NCBI RefSeq assembly: GCF_025822605.1
Contig: NZ_JACKTY010000047.1
Coordinates: 125,652 to 189,651, forward strand
Reading direction: 5' to 3'
Source of the DNA: Mycolicibacterium komossense
GTDB taxonomy: Bacteria > Actinomycetota > Actinomycetes > Mycobacteriales > Mycobacteriaceae
Length of the DNA stretch: 64,000 bases
Within the stretch, counting starts at the first letter, position 1. Each line of letters begins with the position of its first letter. The translations under genes and the position numbers were made by a program. The notes under the pieces are model-generated. The model was not told the DNA's origin and searched no databases. It was given only the letters and a program-made list of their open reading frames with translations. This document shows positions 28,835 to 38,109 of the stretch, piece by piece.

Positions 28835-29716
28835 CTACCGCCCCAGCGGGTTGTCTGCCAGCCAGCCCTCGGCGGCCGCCTGCGGATCAGTACCCTCGGC
28901 GACCTGCTGGCGCATCCGTTTCAGAGCCGCGGTGTCCAGCACACCGGCCACCTCGTTGACGGCAAGCACCTGGCGGGCAGTCAGCTCGTTGCGGCGATAC
29001 AGCGGCACTACGTTCTCCGCTTGGATCAGCGCCGGCTTCGCGTCGGTGAGGACCAGCACATCGCCCGGCACCCCTGGATCGGCCGTCGTGGTCCAGGCTG
29101 CGTTGATCTGCTTGGCCCGCAGCGCGTTGAACAGTGCCGCATCATCGGGAAATTCGCGGGGGGCCGGCAGGGTGCACTTCCCCACCCTGGCCGGAGTTCG
29201 GGCACCCTTGACCGCGCCGACGGTCAACTCCGCGCAATGGTTCACCAGCGTCGTCAGATCACGGCCACCCCACGCCGCCGCCGTGGTCTCGGTCAGGGCG
29301 ACGGCGGGTTTGTCCTCGGCCGCGGTGGTGTAATCGCCCACCGACACCCCTTCGGGCAGGGTGCCGACCATGGCCTTGTAGACCTTCTCGTCGGAGGTGT
29401 CCGAGGAACCGGGAGCGAAACCGTGCAGCAGCTGTCCGGTGAGGCCGGGGACCACGCTGACCTGACCGGAGTCCAGGCCGGCCAGCGGGTCCGACAACGT
29501 CTCGACATGCGCGGGGGTGCCGTAGGAGCGCAGCGCCGCGGCGTAGACATTGGCCAGCAGTTGTGACTGCGGGTCCGGACTCGCACCGACCGCCATCGAG
29601 GGGCCTTTGACGGAGTTGTCCCCGCAGGCCGCGAGCAGCGCCAGCAGCAGCACGAGTGCGAGCCGGCCGGCCGGCTTCACACGGCCGGCAGGGGGCCTGG
29701 TTCTAGTGCTCGGCAA
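28835..29716 (-). CDS. lpqZ: LpqZ-like lipoprotein, glycine-betaine/osmoprotectant binding-protein fold
   Basis: The protein (293 aa from TTG 29716) has lipobox LLAAC (Cys31) and then an OpuAC-type periplasmic-binding domain (QSQLLANVYAAALRSYGTPAHV, DSGQVSVVPGLTGQLL, INAAWTTTADPGV, and a C-terminal LTARQVLAVNEVAG). No cognate permease or ATPase is adjacent, so it may be an orphan binding protein. The start is uncertain: TTG 29716 overlaps the malic enzyme gene by 14 bp and has GAGG upstream, while GTG 29680 would give a shorter signal peptide. Placement matches lpqZ (Rv1244). Confidence 0.82.
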   Translation of the reverse strand: MPSTRTRPPAGRVKPAGRLALVLLLALLAACGDNSVKGPSMAVGASPDPQSQLLANVYAAALRSYGTPAHVETLSDPLAGLDSGQVSVVPGLTGQLLHGFAPGSSDTSDEKVYKAMVGTLPEGVSVGDYTTAAEDKPAVALTETTAAAWGGRDLTTLVNHCAELTVGAVKGARTPARVGKCTLPAPREFPDDAALFNALRAKQINAAWTTTADPGVPGDVLVLTDAKPALIQAENVVPLYRRNELTARQVLAVNEVAGVLDTAALKRMRQQVAEGTDPQAAAEGWLADNPLGR

Positions 29717-30899
29717 CCTGCGACGCCTCGGCTACCGCTGCGGCGACCGCCAGTGCGACCCGCGGATCCAGCGGGCTCGGCACGATGTGATCGACCGCCA
29801 GTTCGTCACCGACGACGGAGAAGATCGCTTCTGCCGCAGCAACTTTCATGCGCTCTGTGATCCGGCGCGCTCCCGCGTCCAGCGCCCCGCGAAACACGCC
29901 GGGAAAAGCCAGCACATTGTTGATCTGATTCGGAAAGTCGCTGCGCCCGGTGGCCACCACAGCGGCGTACTTCCTGGCGACATCCGGGTGAATTTCCGGA
30001 TCGGGGTTCGACATCGCGAAGACGATCCCATTGGGGGCCATCGTGGCGATCAGCTCCTCGGGCACCAGCCCGGCCGAAACCCCCATGAAGACGTCGGCCC
30101 CCGCGAGGGCCTCGGCCATCCCGCCCGTCAGTCCGTGAATGTTGGTGCGCTGAGCCAGTTCGGCCTTGAACGGGTTGAGGTCGTCGCGGCCCGTGTGCAC
30201 AATGCCCTTCGAGTCCAGCACGGTGATATCGGCGATACCCGCGGCCAGCAGGATGTTGGCGCAGGCAACGCCGGCCGCGCCGGCGCCCGAGATGACGATG
30301 CGCAGCGACGTCATCTCCCGGTCGAGCACCTTCGTCGCGCCCAGCAGCGCTGCCAGCACCACGATCGCGGTGCCGTGCTGATCGTCGTGCATCACCGGGC
30401 AGTCCAGCGCCTCGATCACCCGGCGCTCGATCTCGAAGCAGCGCGGCGCCGAGATATCCTCCAGGTTGACCGCACCGAACGTCGGACGCAGCCGGATCAA
30501 TGTCTCGACGATCTCGTCAGGATCGTTGGTGGCCAACACAATCGGGATGGAATCCAACCCACCGAAAGTCTTGAACAGGGCGCTCTTGCCTTCCATCACG
30601 GGCAACGACGCGGCCGGTCCGATATCACCGAGGCCGAGCACGGCGCTGCCGTCGCTCACGACGACCACCAGGCGGTTGGCCCAGGTGTAGCGCTCGGCGA
30701 GAGACAGATCGCCGGCGATAGCGCGACTGACCTGTGCAACGCCCGGGGTGTAGGCGATCGACAGGGCGCGCTGCGTATCCAGCGGCGAGCTCAGCTGCAC
30801 CGACAGCTTCCCGCCTTCGTGGGCTTTGAAGATTTCCTCGTCGTCGATGACGAGGTGAGAAGTACTCACCGATTCTGCCACGGCGTCAGGGTACTTCAC
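29703..30899 (-). CDS. NAD(P)-dependent malic enzyme
   Basis: This 398-aa malic enzyme oxidatively decarboxylates malate to pyruvate. Visible features are the malic N-domain (LSIAYTPGVAQVSRAI, VVVSDGSAVLGLGDIGP, GKSALFKTFGGLDSIP), the metal site with NLEDISAPRCFEIE, CPVMHDDQHGTA, and the Rossmann domain ISGAGAAGVACANILLAAG with AMSNPDPEIHPD. The start is uncertain. GTG 30899 is used here; a longer form starts at 30947 and a shorter GTG lies at about 30869. In M. tuberculosis the malate gene near corA is mdh, as I recall, so a different malate enzyme occupies the position here. Confidence 0.88.
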   Translation of the reverse strand: MKYPDAVAESVSTSHLVIDDEEIFKAHEGGKLSVQLSSPLDTQRALSIAYTPGVAQVSRAIAGDLSLAERYTWANRLVVVVSDGSAVLGLGDIGPAASLPVMEGKSALFKTFGGLDSIPIVLATNDPDEIVETLIRLRPTFGAVNLEDISAPRCFEIERRVIEALDCPVMHDDQHGTAIVVLAALLGATKVLDREMTSLRIVISGAGAAGVACANILLAAGIADITVLDSKGIVHTGRDDLNPFKAELAQRTNIHGLTGGMAEALAGADVFMGVSAGLVPEELIATMAPNGIVFAMSNPDPEIHPDVARKYAAVVATGRSDFPNQINNVLAFPGVFRGALDAGARRITERMKVAAAEAIFSVVGDELAVDHIVPSPLDPRVALAVAAAVAEASQVAEH

Positions 30900-31013
30900 C
30901 CGACAGTCGTAACGGGGCTGGTTAGCTCCTGTGAGAACCACCCTCATCCCAACTCACGCGTAGCATTCTCTGGGGCCCAACGGGGCCCGAAGCCCGTGTA
31001 GGGAGGTGCCACC

Positions 31014-32120
31014 GTGCCATCGTTTCGCGCACTACCGCCATCGCTGATCAACCCCAGCCGGGCCAAGCCTGATACCACTGTCGACGCCAAACGCATCCAT
31101 GTGCCGGTCGCCCGGGCGATGGTCGACTGCGGGGTCTACGTCGACGGGGCCAGACTGCCGGGTAAGTACACCCACGCGGCCGCGCAGGAGAAGACCCGCG
31201 AGATGTGCGCAGACGGCAGGGAGGCCTTCGTCTGGATCGGCCTGCACGAACCCGACGATCACCAGATGCACGCTGTCGCAGATGTTTTCGGGTTGCACCC
31301 GTTGGCGGTAGAGGATGCGGTGCACGCCCATCAGCGGCCCAAACTCGAGCGATACGACGACACCCTGTTCATGGTGCTCAAGACGGTGAACTACGTGCCA
31401 CACGAGTCGGTGGCGCTGGCCCGTGAGATCGTCGAGACCGGCGAGATCATGATCTTCGTGGGACCGCAGTTCGTGGTCACCGTCCGCCACGGCGACCACA
31501 GCGGGCTCGCCAGCGTACGCAAGGCGATGGACCACGACCCCGAGCATCTGCTGCTCGGCCCGTACGCGGTCATGCACGCCATCGCCGACCACGTAGTGGA
31601 CCACTACGTGGAGGTCACCGGGCTGATGGAGCAGGATATCGATTCCATCGAGGAGAACGCGTTCTCCTCGGAGAACGAAACCGATATCGACCACATCTAC
31701 CTCCTCAAACGCGAAGTCGTCGAGCTCAAAAGGGCGGTCAACCCGCTGTCGGTGGCACTGGGACGCATCTCCGCCGATCACAAGGATCTGGTCAGCAAGG
31801 AAGTCCTGCGCTACCTGCGCGACGTACTGGACCACGCAACGGCGGCCGCCGACCAGATCACCACCTACGACGAGATGCTCAGCTCACTGGTGCAGGCCGC
31901 GCTGGCCAAGGTCGGCATGCAGCAGAACACCGACATGCGCAAGATCTCGGCCTGGGTGGCCATCGCGGCCGTGCCGACGATGATCGCCGGCATCTACGGG
32001 ATGAACTTCGAGCACATGCCGGAACTGTCGTGGACGTACGGCTACCCGGCGGTTCTGCTGTTGATGGCCTCCGTGTGCGGCTTCCTGTATCGCAACTTCC
32101 GCAAGAATCACTGGCTCTAG
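31014..32120 (+). CDS. corA: CorA-family magnesium/cobalt transporter
   Basis: The protein (368 aa) has a large N-terminal cytosolic domain with the CorA alpha/beta fold, the long stalk helix (IYLLKREVVELKRAVNPL), and two C-terminal helices with the GMN selectivity motif (GIYGMNFEHMPEL). It forms a pentameric Mg2+ channel gated by intracellular Mg2+. The acidic/charged stalk and the basic C-terminal YRNFRKNHWL are typical. GTG 31014 follows GGGAGGTG. It is divergent from the malic enzyme gene and matches the corA position of Rv1239c. Confidence 0.92.
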   Translation: MPSFRALPPSLINPSRAKPDTTVDAKRIHVPVARAMVDCGVYVDGARLPGKYTHAAAQEKTREMCADGREAFVWIGLHEPDDHQMHAVADVFGLHPLAVEDAVHAHQRPKLERYDDTLFMVLKTVNYVPHESVALAREIVETGEIMIFVGPQFVVTVRHGDHSGLASVRKAMDHDPEHLLLGPYAVMHAIADHVVDHYVEVTGLMEQDIDSIEENAFSSENETDIDHIYLLKREVVELKRAVNPLSVALGRISADHKDLVSKEVLRYLRDVLDHATAAADQITTYDEMLSSLVQAALAKVGMQQNTDMRKISAWVAIAAVPTMIAGIYGMNFEHMPELSWTYGYPAVLLLMASVCGFLYRNFRKNHWL

Positions 32121-32243
32121 ACGGCCACGGAAGCACAAAACCTGCACGCCAAGGGCCTGGGGCTACCTGCCGATCGGCCCCGACGGGCTGGTGACTAGCT
32201 GACAACTCGGGATTCCATATACCTTTGGGCGTAACCACCGAAC

Positions 32244-32257
32244 GTTGCCCTGGCAAC
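32244..32257. repeat. Short perfect inverted repeat upstream of the proline-rich membrane protein gene
   Basis: GTTGCC-CT-GGCAAC is a perfect 6-2-6 palindrome 38 bp before the start codon at 32,296. It could be an operator for the downstream gene or operon. I found no second copy in the window and cannot name a regulator. Confidence 0.35.
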
Positions 32258-32295
32258 CGCACCGAGTGGACATGGGATATTCAGGGGAGGGTCCA

Positions 32296-33555
32296 GTGAC
32301 CAACTTGCCAGGTGGTGGGCGCGAGTTCGGAGGTTCGAACCCGATCGGTCCGGACAACTCCCCACCTCCTTCCGGCGCCGGGGGGTGGCAACCACCGCCC
32401 AGCGGTGGCGGTTGGCCCCCCGCGCCAGCTAACTGGCAGCAGCCCGCACCGCCCGCCCAGCCCGGCCCGCCTCCTGCGCCAGGCGCGTGGCAGGGGCCTC
32501 CGCCTGTCGGCCCGCCCGCGGGTTGGCCGCCTGCTGGGCCCGGCCCTGCCCCCGGCGGCTGGCCGCCAGGTCCACCACCGCGGGGGCGCAGCCGCAGGCC
32601 GCTGATCATCACCATCGTCGCCGGCGTCGCGGTGCTCGTCGTCGTCGGCATCGTCTTGGCGGTGACGCTGACCGGCAGCGGCGGCGGCCCTGGTGCCGGG
32701 TCCGCGGGCGACACGGTCAAGGGCTATCTCGAGGCGCTGGCCAAGGGCGATGCCGAGACGGCGCTGTCCTACAGCGACGATCAGCCAGCGTCGAAAGAAT
32801 TCCTGACCGACGACATTCTCAAGCAGCAGATCGCCAAGTGGCCCATCACGAATATCCGCATCCTCAACGACGACGGCAATGCGAGCTCCCTCGGGATGGC
32901 GCAGGTGCACGTCGCGGCGAACTTCGGCGACAAAACCTCCGACGCCACGCTGCAACTCAAGCGCAGCAACAATCGGTGGCGCCTGGACAGTGCGGCCCTC
33001 AAGTTGCAGCCCTCCCCCGGGATCGGCTCCGAAGCGGCGGCCACCACCATGACGTTCTTCGGCAAACCGGTCGGCGACGGCACCACCTATGTGTTCCCCG
33101 GCTGGATCGATGTGGGCAGCAGCAACCCCTACGTGGAGGTGAAGGCGCAGCCGCTGCTGCTGGACTCCCTGACGTCCTACACCCCATGGGTGCAGGCGGA
33201 TTTCAGCATCAACGACGCAGGCAACAAAGCTGTCATGGATGCGATCGCCGACGTGTACGCGTCATGCCAGAAGTCCAATCAGCTCTCGCCGCCGCCACCG
33301 TGCCCGGAGTCGATCAGGAACAGTGACGGCAGCCTGGTCGACGGCACGATCAGTTGGGGCGTGGCCGACCTGAGTCAGGTCAAACTGCAGTCATTCGACC
33401 CCTACCACCTGACGATGATGTTCTTCGGCAAAGTCACCATCCCCCTCGGCGCGAGGGACACCTCAGGAAGCCAGACCACCGGATCGTTGAGCCCGTTCGT
33501 CACTGGAACCGCCGACCTGACGAAGACCCCGCCGGCGCTGGACTTCCAGAACTGA
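32296..33555 (+). CDS. Proline/glycine-rich single-pass membrane protein with extracytoplasmic domain
   Basis: This 419-aa protein has a cytosolic Pro/Gly/Trp-rich segment (about 1-100 with repeats such as GGWQPPPSGGG and GWPPAGPGP), one transmembrane helix (about 105-130; LIITIVAGVAVLVVVGIVLAVTL) and an extracytoplasmic part. The first external module (DTVKGYLEALAKGDAETALSY) resembles DUF4878/NTF2-like lumazine-type repeats, and the rest is unassigned. GTG 32296 follows GGGGAGGG. It is 66 bp upstream of the MoxR operon in the same direction and may belong to it. No specific function can be assigned. Confidence 0.8.
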   Translation: MTNLPGGGREFGGSNPIGPDNSPPPSGAGGWQPPPSGGGWPPAPANWQQPAPPAQPGPPPAPGAWQGPPPVGPPAGWPPAGPGPAPGGWPPGPPPRGRSRRPLIITIVAGVAVLVVVGIVLAVTLTGSGGGPGAGSAGDTVKGYLEALAKGDAETALSYSDDQPASKEFLTDDILKQQIAKWPITNIRILNDDGNASSLGMAQVHVAANFGDKTSDATLQLKRSNNRWRLDSAALKLQPSPGIGSEAAATTMTFFGKPVGDGTTYVFPGWIDVGSSNPYVEVKAQPLLLDSLTSYTPWVQADFSINDAGNKAVMDAIADVYASCQKSNQLSPPPPCPESIRNSDGSLVDGTISWGVADLSQVKLQSFDPYHLTMMFFGKVTIPLGARDTSGSQTTGSLSPFVTGTADLTKTPPALDFQN

Positions 33556-33621
33556 TTTTGAGACTCAATTCGACCCTGCCGCAACACTATTCGCTGGTAC
33601 CACCAACTTGAGAGGTGTGCG

Positions 33622-34623
33622 ATGACGACCGCACGCGTACAACCCGATCACCAGATGATGACCGAGGCGCAGCGCATCGTCGCAGCGATAGCGCAATCGT
33701 TCGCCACCAAAGTGGTCGGCCAGGACAACCTCCGCGAGTCGCTGCTGATCGGAATGCTGGCCGGTGGCCACATCCTGCTCGAAAGCGTCCCCGGCCTGGC
33801 CAAGACCACCGCTGCTCGCGTGTTGGCCGACTCCGTGCAGGGCCGATTCCAGCGCATCCAGTGCACCCCCGACCTGCTGCCCAGCGATATCGTCGGCACC
33901 CAGATCTATGAGGCCGCAACGAATTCGTTTGCCACCCAACTCGGCCCGGTACACGCCAACATCGTCTTGCTCGACGAGATCAACCGTTCCAGCGCCAAGA
34001 CGCAAAGCGCGATGCTGGAGGCGATGGAGGAACGTCAGACCACCATCGCCGGGGTTATGCACGCGCTCCCTGAGCCGTTTCTGGTGATTGCCACCCAGAA
34101 CCCGGTGGACCAGGAAGGCACCTACCCGCTCTCCGAGGCCCAAACCGACCGGTTCATGCTGAAGGAGATCCTGCGTTACCCCACCGCGAAAGAAGAGGTG
34201 GAGGTGCTGTTCCGGATCGACGCCGGCGTCTACGACAAGACAAACCCGACCCGGCCCGTCGTCGGGCTCGAAGACATCCGTCGGCTCCAGCAGATCGTGG
34301 CCGGGGTGCACATGGACCCGGTCCTGATGCAGTACGCCAGCGAGATCGTCGCCGCCACTCGCGCACCCGCGCAATACCTTTCGCCGCAGCTGGCCCGGCT
34401 CGTGGAATATGGCGCCAGTCCTCGGGCCACCATCGCGTTCATGCGCTCCGCGCGCGCACTGGCGCTGCTGTCGGGCCGCAACCACGTCGTTCCCGACGAC
34501 ATCGCCAATTTGGCACACCGGGTCCTTCGGCACCGCCTTATTCTTGGGTTCGAAGCCGCTTCCGCCCGCGTGACATCAGAGAACATCATCGACGCCGTCC
34601 TACACTCCGTGCGCATTCCCTGA
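33622..34623 (+). CDS. MoxR-family AAA+ ATPase
   Basis: The protein (333 aa) has Walker A as GHILLESVPGLAKTT (GVPGLAKT type), Walker B IVLLDEINRSSAKTQSAML, sensor 1 VIATQNPVDQEGTYPLSEAQTDRF, and an arginine-finger region. MoxR ATPases act as chaperones that mature or activate partner complexes, usually encoded with DUF58 and von Willebrand proteins. That partner set follows immediately here. ATG 33622 has GAGAGGTG upstream. It ends 4 bp before the DUF58 gene. Confidence 0.92.
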   Translation: MTTARVQPDHQMMTEAQRIVAAIAQSFATKVVGQDNLRESLLIGMLAGGHILLESVPGLAKTTAARVLADSVQGRFQRIQCTPDLLPSDIVGTQIYEAATNSFATQLGPVHANIVLLDEINRSSAKTQSAMLEAMEERQTTIAGVMHALPEPFLVIATQNPVDQEGTYPLSEAQTDRFMLKEILRYPTAKEEVEVLFRIDAGVYDKTNPTRPVVGLEDIRRLQQIVAGVHMDPVLMQYASEIVAATRAPAQYLSPQLARLVEYGASPRATIAFMRSARALALLSGRNHVVPDDIANLAHRVLRHRLILGFEAASARVTSENIIDAVLHSVRIP

Positions 34624-34627
34624 CGCC

Positions 34628-35506
34628 ATGGGCATGCACCTCAACCGGGCCAAGATGTATTTCGGCACCGACACCCGCGGCTTTCTCGAAGGCGGCCGCT
34701 ACTCGCTGTTGCACACGCGCAGTCTGGAATTCGACGATCTGCGCCCCTATGTGCCAGGCGACGACATACGCGATATCGACTGGAAGGCATCGGCGCGCTC
34801 GGGCACCGAGTCGGTGTTGATCAAGCGTTTCGTGTCCGAGAAGCACCACAAGATCCTGCTGGTGGCCGATGCAGGTCGGAACATGGCCGCGCTGGCGCCC
34901 TCGGGTGAGGTCAAACGCGATATCGCGTTGCACGTGATGGGCGCACTCGGGTTGGTCACGCTGCGCCGCTCCGACGAACTCGGCCTGGCCTACGGGGACG
35001 GCCGCTCGTGTGCGAACATCCCGGTTCGCCGCGGAGAGACCCACATCGAATCGTTGCTGGACCGGTTCTACACCCACACGCTGAGTCGTCCGGGCGCATC
35101 GGACATCGTCAACCAATTGCACTACGTGGCAACGGGTTACAAGAGACGGATGCTGATCATCGTGGTCTCGGACGAACCCGACCTCGACGAAGGCCTGCCC
35201 GATGCGCTCGACGCGCTCACCGGCCGCCACGATCTGATGTGGGTGATGATCTCCGACATGCCGGCCGTCGGCTCCGCCGAGGGTGAGCTGGACGGTTTCG
35301 ACGTCGCGACGGGCCGGTTCGTCCTCAACGGCGCGACCCTGGGTGCCAGGGTGATCGCCGACTACCGCGCAGCCGAGAATGCCCGGCTGACTCGACTCGA
35401 TGCGTTCCTGACCGAACGGGCGATCCCGTACACCCGCATCAACGCCAGCTCCGAGATCCGCGATCGGCTGATGACGCTGACCGAGGAGTTCGCGCATGCC
35501 AACTGA
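34628..35506 (+). CDS. DUF58-domain protein, MoxR partner
   Basis: This 292-aa soluble protein has the DUF58 core signature EFDDLRPYVPGDDIRDIDWKASARSG (spread over residues 37-62) followed by a vWA-like fold (KILLVADAGRNMAAL, where the metal-site D-x-S is D-A-G). The family works with MoxR ATPases in assembly or activation of envelope proteins, with little mechanistic detail known. It overlaps the next gene by 11 bp. The first in-frame ATG (34,628) is accepted though no strong Shine-Dalgarno is seen; coupling to moxR is likely. Confidence 0.88.
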   Translation: MGMHLNRAKMYFGTDTRGFLEGGRYSLLHTRSLEFDDLRPYVPGDDIRDIDWKASARSGTESVLIKRFVSEKHHKILLVADAGRNMAALAPSGEVKRDIALHVMGALGLVTLRRSDELGLAYGDGRSCANIPVRRGETHIESLLDRFYTHTLSRPGASDIVNQLHYVATGYKRRMLIIVVSDEPDLDEGLPDALDALTGRHDLMWVMISDMPAVGSAEGELDGFDVATGRFVLNGATLGARVIADYRAAENARLTRLDAFLTERAIPYTRINASSEIRDRLMTLTEEFAHAN

Positions 35507-35978
35507 TCTGCTGCGCTACCTGGCCGGTCCTACCGGTTACTCGCCATGGTGGTGGTTGGTCGCCGGTCTGCTCATGGTCATCCTGGTCGGCTGGTATGCC
35601 GGGGTGGCGATCTGGACGCTGCCGCCGATCATGCTGCGGTCCAACCGATTACTCGGCGGCCTGCACCGTCGGTTGGTGGCCCGCCGTTTCACCCGGTCGG
35701 TGCGGGCCACCACCGCCGCCTACCGGTCCGGGGCGCTGTCACCGGCCCAGGCGGCCACCGCCTACACCCGCACACTGCGCAGTTTCCTGACGGTCGCCAC
35801 CGGTCGACGACCGCATTACATGCGGGTGGCGGATCTTGCCAACAGCCCGCTGGCGCCGGCGGCGCCACTGGTGGCGGCGTTGAACGATATTCGATTCAAC
35901 GCCGTGGCACCGAGCGCGCCCGGCGATGTAGAGCGCCTCGCCGCCGCCGTGGAAGGGGCGATCGCGCAATGGATTTGA
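35496..35978 (+). CDS. Small membrane protein of the MoxR-DUF58-VWA operon
   Basis: The protein (160 aa) has one clear N-terminal transmembrane helix (about 18-42; WWWLVAGLLMVILVGWYAGVAIW), then a basic helical cytosolic domain with RRFTRSVRATTAAYRSGALSPAQAATAYTRTLRSFL. I recognise no named family; it occupies the position that DUF4381/DUF4129-like helper proteins hold in comparable operons. It overlaps both neighbours by about 10 bp, so it is part of one translational unit. Confidence 0.75.
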   Translation: MPTDLLRYLAGPTGYSPWWWLVAGLLMVILVGWYAGVAIWTLPPIMLRSNRLLGGLHRRLVARRFTRSVRATTAAYRSGALSPAQAATAYTRTLRSFLTVATGRRPHYMRVADLANSPLAPAAPLVAALNDIRFNAVAPSAPGDVERLAAAVEGAIAQWI

Positions 35979-37054
35979 GATGGTGGCCGCTGGGTCTCGC
36001 CGGTGTGCTGATAGTTCTGGTGGTGATCGCGGTGGCGCTGTGGCTGCCGCTGCCACCGGCGGCACGGATGCTGCGGCCACTGGCCCACGTCAAACGGCTC
36101 ACCGAGCTGCCGTCCTACCGACGGGTCGCGGCGCTGCAGTTCTGGTCCTCGATCGTCACCATCGTCTTGCTGGTCGTCCTGTTCGGCGCGACCATCTTCA
36201 CCTCGTCGCGGCCAGTCGGATTTGCCTCTGCCACCCGCAACTTCGATGCCCTTCACCCCGAGGACGTCATGGTGTGTGTCGGTGAACCGGTCACCGACGC
36301 CACCACTGCGGGGTTCTTGAACTACTACACCGAGCAGATCAAGTCCTACCGCACACAGCGGATCGGACTGACGTCCCCGACGCTGCGGGTGGTGCCACTG
36401 ACCCGCGACTACGTCTATGCGGGGCAGAAGTTCGCCGACTACGCCAAGCTGGCCGGTCTGAAGCGGGACCTCGACGCGAAAAAGCAGATCTCCGACGCCG
36501 ACGTGACGACGCTCAACAACGGCATCGACGCCTTCTCACGGTCCATCGACTACACCGACTATGCCCAGTCCACCGAGGACGTCCTGGCGCTGTGCATGGC
36601 CGGATTTCCCTCCTTCGAAGACAAGAGCACCCGTCGGCGCGCGTTGATCTACCTGGGGTACACCGACTTCCGGGGCAGTGGTGAACAACGGCCGTCGCTG
36701 TTCTCCACTCAGCAGATCAAGGATATGGCCACCAAGGCCGGGATCCAGATCAACGGCATCGCCCGCACCGACGTGGTGGGCGCCGAGCACGCAAACGACT
36801 CCCTCGCTTCGATCGCCGCCACCACCGGTGGCACCTTCAGCGTCTACAACCCGGCAGGTACCGCGGCCGGCGACGGCACCGACCCCACCCTCGCGGGCCT
36901 GCTGGACAAGATCAATGCCAGCCCGCCCAGTGTGGTGCTGCCCAGCGGGACCATGCTCACCCAACGCACCTGGGATTACCCCAATCTCCCACTGACCGTG
37001 TCGATCATCGTCGCCGCCATCCTGTGCCTGTCCCTGGCGGTGTTGCGGCGATGA
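35969..37054 (+). CDS. Membrane protein with degenerate von Willebrand A domain
   Basis: This 361-aa protein has two N-terminal helices (about 8-30 and 60-80), a large extracytoplasmic or cytosolic domain, and a C-terminal helix (LTVSIIVAAILCLSLAVL), the BatA/BatB-like layout. At the position where a vWA metal site (DxSxS) would be expected it has MVCVGEPVTD, so metal binding is probably lost. ATG 35969 has GGAAGGGG 8 nt upstream and overlaps the previous gene. It is coupled to the following gene by ATGA. It probably assembles with the next protein under MoxR/DUF58 control. Confidence 0.78.
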   Translation: MDLRWWPLGLAGVLIVLVVIAVALWLPLPPAARMLRPLAHVKRLTELPSYRRVAALQFWSSIVTIVLLVVLFGATIFTSSRPVGFASATRNFDALHPEDVMVCVGEPVTDATTAGFLNYYTEQIKSYRTQRIGLTSPTLRVVPLTRDYVYAGQKFADYAKLAGLKRDLDAKKQISDADVTTLNNGIDAFSRSIDYTDYAQSTEDVLALCMAGFPSFEDKSTRRRALIYLGYTDFRGSGEQRPSLFSTQQIKDMATKAGIQINGIARTDVVGAEHANDSLASIAATTGGTFSVYNPAGTAAGDGTDPTLAGLLDKINASPPSVVLPSGTMLTQRTWDYPNLPLTVSIIVAAILCLSLAVLRR

Positions 37055-38109
37055 CCTTCGAACCGATCTTTCCGGTCTGGCTGCTGATCGCCGTGGCAGT
37101 CGTACTCATCGGCGTGCGGATGGCCGCCCTGTACCGGGTGCTGGTACGCACCGGCCCTGGGCGCTACCGGCCGGTGGTGCTGCGCTGGAGCGGGCTCACC
37201 GTCGCCGTACTGCTGCTGGTCGTTGCCGCTGCACGACCGTCCTTGACCCCGGACACCGGTAACGGCCCCCCACCCCCGACGCCCGCCTCTTCGGCCGCCA
37301 ACTTCAACGTGTTCTTCGTCATCGACCGGTCCGCCGACGAACGCGTCGAGGACCTGGCGCCACAAACCTCACGCATGGCCGGCATCCGCGACGACATCGC
37401 CGCATTGGCCGACCAGTTCCCGCGGGCCCGCTTCGCAATGATCGGGTTCGCCACCAAGGCAGCACAGGACTGGCCCCTGTCCGACGACGTCTGGAGCCTC
37501 AAACCACGCGTGGCCGGACTGTCCACCTATACCGAGACACCGTTGGAAGCGATGTATGCCGTCGATTCGGGCGCCGCCCAGAATATCCTGCACGACAAGC
37601 TCACTCAGGCCCGCACGGACTTTCCCGGATCGAAGAATCTCGTCTTCTACCTCGGCTCCGGCGCCGGTGGTTCGCGGGCGGACCAGACTCCGTTCGATAT
37701 CGGCAAGGACCTCATCGCCGGTGGAGCGGTGCTCGGCTACGGCACGCCCGAAGGCGGGCCGATCCCACAGCAGTATGTCGACGGCAACCTGATCTACATG
37801 GCCGATCAACAGACCAAGGCGCCGCTCAACTCGTCGATCGACGAAGCCACCCTCAAAGGTATTGCCGACCAGCTCGGGGTGCCCTACTTTCACCGCGACA
37901 AGGGACAACCCATAACCCCGGTCATCCCCGCGGTGGACCCCGGCCATCCGGCCGACGACAACCCGGTGGTCGCCAGCCAGACCATCGAACGCACCGAATT
38001 GTATTGGCTGTTCACCATTTTGGCCTCCGCATTGATCGCGGTGGAAGTGTTCCTCGGTATCCGCGATGTGCGCCGGGCCCGCAGCACGCAACGGGACGTG
38101 GTGGTGTGA
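37051..38109 (+). CDS. Von Willebrand A-like membrane protein (BatA/BatB-like)
   Basis: The protein (352 aa) has two N-terminal helices, a vWA-like domain (NVFFVIDRSADERVED, with D-R-S-A-D in place of DxSxS; then RARFAMIGFATKAAQDWPLS) and a C-terminal helix (LYWLFTILASALIAVEVFLGI). The altered final metal-site residue suggests weakened or absent metal ligation. It starts inside the previous stop (ATGA), and the next gene starts at TGATG. Function is inferred only from operon type: an envelope complex matured by a MoxR ATPase. Confidence 0.8.
   Translation: MTFEPIFPVWLLIAVAVVLIGVRMAALYRVLVRTGPGRYRPVVLRWSGLTVAVLLLVVAAARPSLTPDTGNGPPPPTPASSAANFNVFFVIDRSADERVEDLAPQTSRMAGIRDDIAALADQFPRARFAMIGFATKAAQDWPLSDDVWSLKPRVAGLSTYTETPLEAMYAVDSGAAQNILHDKLTQARTDFPGSKNLVFYLGSGAGGSRADQTPFDIGKDLIAGGAVLGYGTPEGGPIPQQYVDGNLIYMADQQTKAPLNSSIDEATLKGIADQLGVPYFHRDKGQPITPVIPAVDPGHPADDNPVVASQTIERTELYWLFTILASALIAVEVFLGIRDVRRARSTQRDVVV

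Noticed and set aside
29550..31001. 483-aa plus-strand ORF opposite lpqZ and malic enzyme
   Set aside because: It spans two real genes on the other strand and lacks any recognisable domain.
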